Assembly (NCBI GenBank): GCA_036004405.1
Contig: DASYRM010000109.1
Location: forward strand, 1-17,403
Origin: DASYRM01 sp036004405
GTDB lineage: Bacteria; Acidobacteriota; Vicinamibacteria; Vicinamibacterales; UBA2999
Direction of reading: 5' to 3'
Length of the DNA: 17,403 nt
Below, piece after piece: positions 13,863-17,403 of the stretch. Under the pieces are notes generated by a model, which saw nothing but the letters and a program-made list of their open reading frames with translations, did not search any database and was not told where the DNA came from. Position numbers and translations under genes: made by a program. How positions within the stretch are numbered: position 1 is the first letter of the stretch; each line of letters opens with the position of its first letter.

Positions 13863-14389
13863 GGCTGAATTCCTTGCCGGCGCAGGGCGTCGCGCAACGC
13901 GCGCTGGGCCCGGAACAACCGTGACTTCACCGTGCCGATCGGCACGTCGAGCGCGTCCGCAATCTCTGCCTGCGGGAGCTGCTCGATGAGCGCGAGCCGC
14001 GCCACCGCCAGCAGGTCGGGCGGCAGCGACCCGAATGCGATCGCGATCGCCTCCTGCAGATCGCGGTCGCTGGCGCACGCGGCGGTCCGCTCATCCAGGA
14101 CCGACCACGACGGATGCCGCCGCATCGACCGCAGCCGCGCGAGCGCGGCGTTGGTCGCAATCCGGCGGAGCCACGCACCGAAGCTGCGCGAGGGGTCGAA
14201 CCGGGCCCGTGCGCGATAGGCGCGCCAGAACGTCTCGACCAGCACGTCCTCGGCGGCTCCGGGCTCCCGCACGATGCGCACGACCCAGCGAAAGACCTCG
14301 CGTTCGAACGCCAGGAACAGCCGCTCGAATGCCTCGCGCTCGCCCTGGACGAATCGCGCCAGAACCTCCGCGTCGGGCTCCGGTGCCAT
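13859..14389 (-). CDS. ECF-type RNA polymerase sigma factor
   Basis: 176 aa. Region 2 at about 19-90 (AFERLFLAFEREVFRWVVRIV, EDVLVETFWRAYRA, FGAWLRRIATNAALARLR) recognises the -10 box and core polymerase. Region 4 at about 112-166 carries AFGSLPPDLLAVARL, then the helix-turn-helix PQAEIADALDVPIGTVKSRLFRAQRAL. The length is typical for the family and no extra C-terminal domain is present. It starts 58 nt after pdxA without a strong Shine-Dalgarno. The overlap with the single-TM gene suggests a sigma/anti-sigma pair, probably membrane-signal responsive. The ECF subgroup cannot be set without comparison. Confidence 0.9.
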   Translation of the reverse strand: MAPEPDAEVLARFVQGEREAFERLFLAFEREVFRWVVRIVREPGAAEDVLVETFWRAYRARARFDPSRSFGAWLRRIATNAALARLRSMRRHPSWSVLDERTAACASDRDLQEAIAIAFGSLPPDLLAVARLALIEQLPQAEIADALDVPIGTVKSRLFRAQRALRDALRRQGIQP

Positions 14390-14447
14390 CGGTATCTATG
14401 AGGTCTTACTCGCCGGGATCGCGAAAAGTTCTCGCGGGCGTCCGCCT

Positions 14448-15320
14448 CTACGAACGGGCAGCCGCCAGCCGCGCCGCCAGCAGGACCGCTTCGATCATGC
14501 TCGAGGGGTCCGCGACACCCTGTCCCGCAATGTCGAACGCGGTGCCGTGATCCACCGACGTGCGGACGATGGGCAGCCCCAGCGTGACATTCACCGCGCG
14601 CCCGAACGCCAGCAGCTTCACCGGAATCAGCCCCTGATCGTGATAGCACGCGATCACGGCGTCGAACTCGCCGCGCGACGCGCGGACAAACAGCGTGTCG
14701 GCCGGGAACGGCCCCTCGATGCCGACGCCGCGCGCCCGGGCCGCGGCGACCGCCGGCTTCAGCACCGCCTCTTCCTCGCCGCCGAGCAGCCCGTCCTCGC
14801 CCGCATGGGGATTGAGGCCCGCGAGCGCGAGACGCGGTTCACGCAGGCCGAAGCGCGGCAGCTCCGCGGCCGTCAGATCGATGATGCCGTCGAGCACGCC
14901 GCGCGTCAGCGCGCCGGACACGGCCGTGAGCGGCACATGGATGGTGGCCAGCACCACCTTGAGCGGATCGCTCCAGAACATCATGGCGACGCGGGGGCTG
15001 CCGGTGAGGTGCGCGAGCAGATCGGTGTGCCCTTTCCACGGCAGCCCGGCCCGCGAGAACGCCAGCTTGTTCACGGGCGCCGTGGCCACGGCGTGCACCG
15101 TTCCGGCCACGGCATCGCGCACCGCGGCACACACCGCGTCGAAGGCGGCGCGGCCGGCATCGGCCGAGAGCTGGCCGGGCGCGAAGGTGTGCTCGGCCGT
15201 CGGGCCGTACAGCACCGGCTCGCACGCCTCGCGCACACGCGGATCGTCGGCGGCCTTGCGCGCGATCTCGGGACCGATGCCCGCCGGGTCGCCCACCGTG
15301 ATGGCGACGCGCGGCTTCAC
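14448..15320 (-). CDS. pdxA: 4-hydroxythreonine-4-phosphate dehydrogenase PdxA
   Basis: 290 aa from GTG 15320; no strong Shine-Dalgarno was seen. PdxA oxidises 4-phosphohydroxy-threonine in DXP-dependent pyridoxal-phosphate synthesis. The opening VAITVGDPAGIGPEI, the substrate loop WKGHTD (H98-T99), the metal-binding His residues H128 (ATIHVPL), H227 (CYHDQG) and H258 (SVDHGTAFDIAG), and NPHAGE (170-174) are all in place. It is about 40 residues shorter than the E. coli enzyme, mostly between the first strands and APVNK (about 40-80), where it appears trimmed rather than damaged. It lies downstream of holB on the same strand, separated by a palindromic repeat, so co-transcription is possible. 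Confidence 0.9.
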   Translation of the reverse strand: MKPRVAITVGDPAGIGPEIARKAADDPRVREACEPVLYGPTAEHTFAPGQLSADAGRAAFDAVCAAVRDAVAGTVHAVATAPVNKLAFSRAGLPWKGHTDLLAHLTGSPRVAMMFWSDPLKVVLATIHVPLTAVSGALTRGVLDGIIDLTAAELPRFGLREPRLALAGLNPHAGEDGLLGGEEEAVLKPAVAAARARGVGIEGPFPADTLFVRASRGEFDAVIACYHDQGLIPVKLLAFGRAVNVTLGLPIVRTSVDHGTAFDIAGQGVADPSSMIEAVLLAARLAAARS

Positions 15321-15366
15321 AGTTGCAGCACGGCGCGGCCCGCCAAAAACGCGGACCGCGCGCAGT

Positions 15367-15397
15367 ATCTGGCAAACCGGCTTGACGCCGGTTCGCT
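15367..15397 (-). repeat. 31-nt dispersed palindromic repeat, copy 2
   Basis: Exact reverse complement of 5657-5687, lying in the 97-nt gap between the holB stop and the pdxA start. It has the same aaccggc/gccggtt stem. Both copies are intergenic, as REP-type elements usually are. The opposite orientation means the pair could support inversion of the ~9.7 kb between them, though 31 bp is short for homologous exchange. Confidence 0.75.
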
Positions 15398-15417
15398 ATT
15401 GGCGCTCCAGCCGCGAG

Positions 15418-16443
15418 TCATAGCTGGAGCACCAACCAGTCGGCCACGACCTTGGCGTTGGCGTTGCGCTCGAGCGCGGCGAGCGCCTCGTCCACGGCCG
15501 TGTAGGCACGGACGCTGCGGTTGGCGTCGTACGAGCGGGAGAGCGCATCGAGCTCGGTGCGCAGATCGGTGTTGGCCAGCACGGCCGCGTCGGCGCGCGA
15601 CGCCATCAGGCCGAGGTCGCGAAGCACGGACGCCATGATTCGCAGGCACGCGGCCAGCTGATCGCGCTCGTTCATCGGCGAGCCCTTCTTCGGGCTCAGG
15701 TCCTGCGCCGTGTTCACGCGCGACACCGGGTCGTGGGCGCGCGCGGCCTGCTGCAGCACTCGCGTGGCCGTCTCGCGCGCCTCGACGAGATCGGCCGATT
15801 CAGCCGAGAGCGCCCGGCCCGCGCTACCCTCGGCGTCGGCGGCCGCGGCCCGCGCCTCGGCCTCGGTATAGCGATGGTCGCGCACGAGCACCGCGGCCAC
15901 CTCGCCTGGCGCCAGCGGGCCGAACCGCAGCCGCGGGCAGCGCGACCGCACGGTAGGCAGGAGCGCATCGGGCAGCGAGGAGACCAGCAGAAAGATCGAG
16001 GCCGGCGGCGGCTCCTCGAGCGTCTTCAGCAGGGCATGCTGCGCCTGTTCCACCAGAGCGTCGGCTTCGTTGACGATCACGACGCGGCGGCGCGCTTCGA
16101 AAGGCCGGCGGCCCGCCTCTCGGATGATCTCCCGCACGGCTTCGATCTTGATGGACCCGCTGTCGCCGGGTTCGACGAGCATCACGTCGGGATGCACGCC
16201 GCGCGCGATCCGCCGGCATGACTGGCAGGCGCCGCAGGCGTCGCGCTCGAGCCCCTCCGCATTCGGAGCGGGCGGCACAGGCTGCGTGCAGTTGATCGTC
16301 TCGGCCAGCGCCAGCGCCACGCGCTTCTTGCCCACGCCGGCCGGGCCGGCCAGCAGCAGCGCCGGCGGCAGCGTGGCGCGGGCCGCCGCGCGCGACAGCA
16401 GCGACACGAGCCGGCGGTGGCCGACGACCTGCTCGAAGGGCAT
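15418..16443 (-). CDS. holB: DNA polymerase III delta-prime subunit
   Basis: 341 aa. This clamp-loader subunit works with delta and tau/gamma to place the sliding clamp. The order is typical: FEQVVGHRRLVSLL at the start, P-loop GPAGVGKK (33-40, with Lys instead of Ser/Thr at the last position), and zinc-module cysteines C70, C73 and C76 with C52 as the probable fourth. IKIEAVREIIREAGRRPFEARRRVVIVNEAD (99-128) contains the Walker-B-like segment; LLKTLEEPP and the sensor-1/SRC motif TVRSRC (164-169) follow. The altered P-loop fits delta-prime, which is often not an active ATPase. The C-terminal half is helical and poorly conserved, ending WLVLQL. Ser-Arg-Cys supports clamp-loader rather than another AAA+ family. 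Confidence 0.88.
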   Translation of the reverse strand: MPFEQVVGHRRLVSLLSRAAARATLPPALLLAGPAGVGKKRVALALAETINCTQPVPPAPNAEGLERDACGACQSCRRIARGVHPDVMLVEPGDSGSIKIEAVREIIREAGRRPFEARRRVVIVNEADALVEQAQHALLKTLEEPPPASIFLLVSSLPDALLPTVRSRCPRLRFGPLAPGEVAAVLVRDHRYTEAEARAAAADAEGSAGRALSAESADLVEARETATRVLQQAARAHDPVSRVNTAQDLSPKKGSPMNERDQLAACLRIMASVLRDLGLMASRADAAVLANTDLRTELDALSRSYDANRSVRAYTAVDEALAALERNANAKVVADWLVLQL

Positions 16444-16472
16444 TCGCCGATCTTAGATCGCCCTACCCGCCC

Positions 16473-16494
16473 ACCTGCCTACCTGCCTACCTGC
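16473..16494. repeat. 8-bp tandem repeat spanning the DUF2461 stop codon
   Basis: The unit acctgcct occurs 2.75 times (16473-16480, 16481-16488, 16489-16494). The stop codon of the DUF2461 gene (minus-strand TAG at 16479-16481) falls within the array. As 8 is not a multiple of three, adding or losing a unit would change the C-terminal residues. Confidence 0.7.
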
Positions 16495-17108
16495 ACATGC
16501 GTTGCAACCCAGGCACTGAAGGGGGCCAGATCGGCCATCACTTTCTTGACCTGGGCAAGCACTTTGGGCGTGGAGAGCACCGACGGCTCGAAGGTCCGGC
16601 CGGCATGAATATCCTTCATCTTGAGCAGCTCGATGCGTGGGTGATCGGCTTTGTAGCCGCGCGGCGGCGTGGCCGAGGCCTCGTGGGTCGAGACTGTGTA
16701 GCCCTTGCGGCGAAGCGTCGCGACGATCGCCTGGAGCTTCCGGCCCGACGCGTCCGCGGCCATCGCCTCGCGGAGCTGCCGCAGCGCCGCCGGCTCGGGT
16801 TTGTAGATCCCGGTGCCGACGTACATCCCTTGCGCGCCCACCGACACATAGTGCCCCTTCACGCCGGCTTCGATGCGGGTCTTGTACGGCGCGCGATCGC
16901 GATTGAAGCGCATGTCGTTGTTGATGCGCGACATCCACCCGGCGCCGAACGGCGGATCGATGGCCGCCATCAGCGCCTTCATCGGCTCGCGGCAGGCGCG
17001 CTCGTAGACGTCCTTGTGTGCCTGGAACCACTCGCGGTTGTTGTTCTTCGCAAGCTGTGCGAAGAACTTGAACGCCTCGGAGGGGAACCCGTTGAAGCCG
17101 TCGGACAT
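16479..17108 (-). CDS. DUF2461 family protein
   Basis: 209 aa. The family signature is clear near the start: FPSEAFKFFAQLAKNNNREWFQAHKDVYE, then INNDMRFNRDRAPYKTRIEAG and GMYVGTGIYKPEPAALRQLREAM. The length matches the family (TIGR02453-type, about 200-230 aa). It is soluble, with no signal peptide or TM segment. The biochemical function of the family is not established, so none is given. It precedes holB on the same strand with a 35-nt gap, which may allow co-transcription. No strong Shine-Dalgarno is visible before ATG 17108. The last residues VQVGR are encoded by an 8-bp tandem repeat. Confidence 0.88.
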   Translation of the reverse strand: MSDGFNGFPSEAFKFFAQLAKNNNREWFQAHKDVYERACREPMKALMAAIDPPFGAGWMSRINNDMRFNRDRAPYKTRIEAGVKGHYVSVGAQGMYVGTGIYKPEPAALRQLREAMAADASGRKLQAIVATLRRKGYTVSTHEASATPPRGYKADHPRIELLKMKDIHAGRTFEPSVLSTPKVLAQVKKVMADLAPFSAWVATHVQVGR

Positions 17109-17139
17109 GAGTCGGATTCTAGGTCAGGATAAGATGAGG

Positions 17140-17169
17140 CCTCGGCCTCGGCCTCGGCCTCGGCCCCGG
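17140..17169. repeat. Hexanucleotide tandem repeat in a divergent intergenic region
   Basis: Four exact cctcgg units (17140-17163) are followed by one variant ccccgg (17164-17169). The array lies in the 95-nt space between the divergent DUF2461 gene and the secreted-protein gene, where both promoters are expected, so copy-number change could shift promoter spacing. Confidence 0.75.
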
Positions 17170-17203
17170 CCCTCGATCGAGACACTTTCTCCAAGGAGCA
17201 TTC

Positions 17204-17403
17204 ATGCGCGCGCGGGTAACTCTCATCGTGGGACTGCTTGCGTCACCGTTGACGCTGGCCGCGCAGGCGCCCCCTGCGCCCGCGATGACCGACTGCGCCA
17301 CCGCGGCGTCGGGCGACCCGAAGCTCATCTGCAACCAGCAGGCGCCCGAGGATCTCGTCGTGGTGCCCGGCGAGCAGTGGGTCGTCGCCTCGGCCTACAA
17401 CGG
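17204..17403 (+). CDS. Secreted protein, N-terminal fragment (possible SMP-30/beta-propeller type)
   Basis: 67 codons are visible before the window ends; the gene is incomplete at its 3' end. ATG 17204 has AAGGAG 5 nt upstream, a strong start. Residues 1-22 form a signal peptide (basic RAR, hydrophobic core, cleavage likely after LAAQA). After a short linker, LICNQQAPEDLVVVPGEQWVVASAYN resembles the first blade of SMP-30/gluconolactonase or related propeller esterases, where xxPEDLxxxPxGxxxxxS is common. The resemblance rests on about 25 residues, so the family is tentative. It is divergent from the DUF2461 gene, across a hexanucleotide repeat. Confidence 0.6.
   Translation, partial: MRARVTLIVGLLASPLTLAAQAPPAPAMTDCATAASGDPKLICNQQAPEDLVVVPGEQWVVASAYN

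Noticed and set aside
14390..14447. Possible autoregulated ECF promoter (gaac-like -35) before the sigma gene
   Set aside because: A GAAC match alone in GC-rich DNA is too weak, and no convincing -10 partner was found at the right spacing.
1..17403. CRISPR array, tRNA or rRNA genes
   Set aside because: I saw no regularly spaced repeats of CRISPR type and no tRNA or rRNA signature on either strand.

Overview
The window is a GC-rich bacterial chromosome segment. It is dominated by one long plus-strand chemosensory cluster (about 1.14-13.15 kb), flanked by housekeeping and accessory genes that mostly lie on the minus strand. GC-biased codon use, ECF sigma and DUF2461-type neighbours and dispersed short palindromes would suit an Acidobacteriota (Vicinamibacteria-like) genome. 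That placement is an inference from overall style; no rRNA or other taxonomic marker is present.

Layout. (1) 1-438 has no convincing gene. It holds a striking ~166-nt nested imperfect palindrome (83-248) and a smaller hairpin. (2) 439-840, minus: a small STAS/SEC14-like protein. (3) 1144-13147, plus: a 13-gene run with short gaps and several 4-nt or longer overlaps. In order: a histidine-kinase-like protein whose catalytic motifs have all been replaced; a PilZ-domain protein; a CheD-like protein without the catalytic Cys; a CheY; a CheX-type phosphatase; a second CheY; a GAF-domain protein; an intact CheD; CheA without a P2 domain; an MCP ending in a CheR-tether-like pentapeptide; CheW; CheR; CheB. 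(4) 13175-14389, minus: an ECF sigma factor, a 69-aa single-TM protein (anti-sigma candidate) and a four-TM protein. (5) 14448-16443, minus: pdxA and the DNA polymerase III delta-prime gene, separated by a short palindromic repeat. (6) 16479-17108, minus: a DUF2461 protein, divergent from a secreted protein (17204 onward) that is cut by the window edge. A hexanucleotide tandem repeat lies between them.

How it works together. The MCP would feed CheA through CheW. CheA would phosphorylate two stand-alone CheYs and CheB, CheX would dephosphorylate CheY-P, and CheR, CheB and CheD would adapt the receptor. The core is catalytically intact by motif. The first third of the operon adds two apparent pseudoenzymes (kinase-like and CheD-like) next to a PilZ protein. 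This suggests an added protein-interaction or c-di-GMP-linked regulatory layer, and it is the most interesting part of the window. No flagellar or pilus gene is present, so the output (flagella, type IV pili or another function) cannot be decided here.
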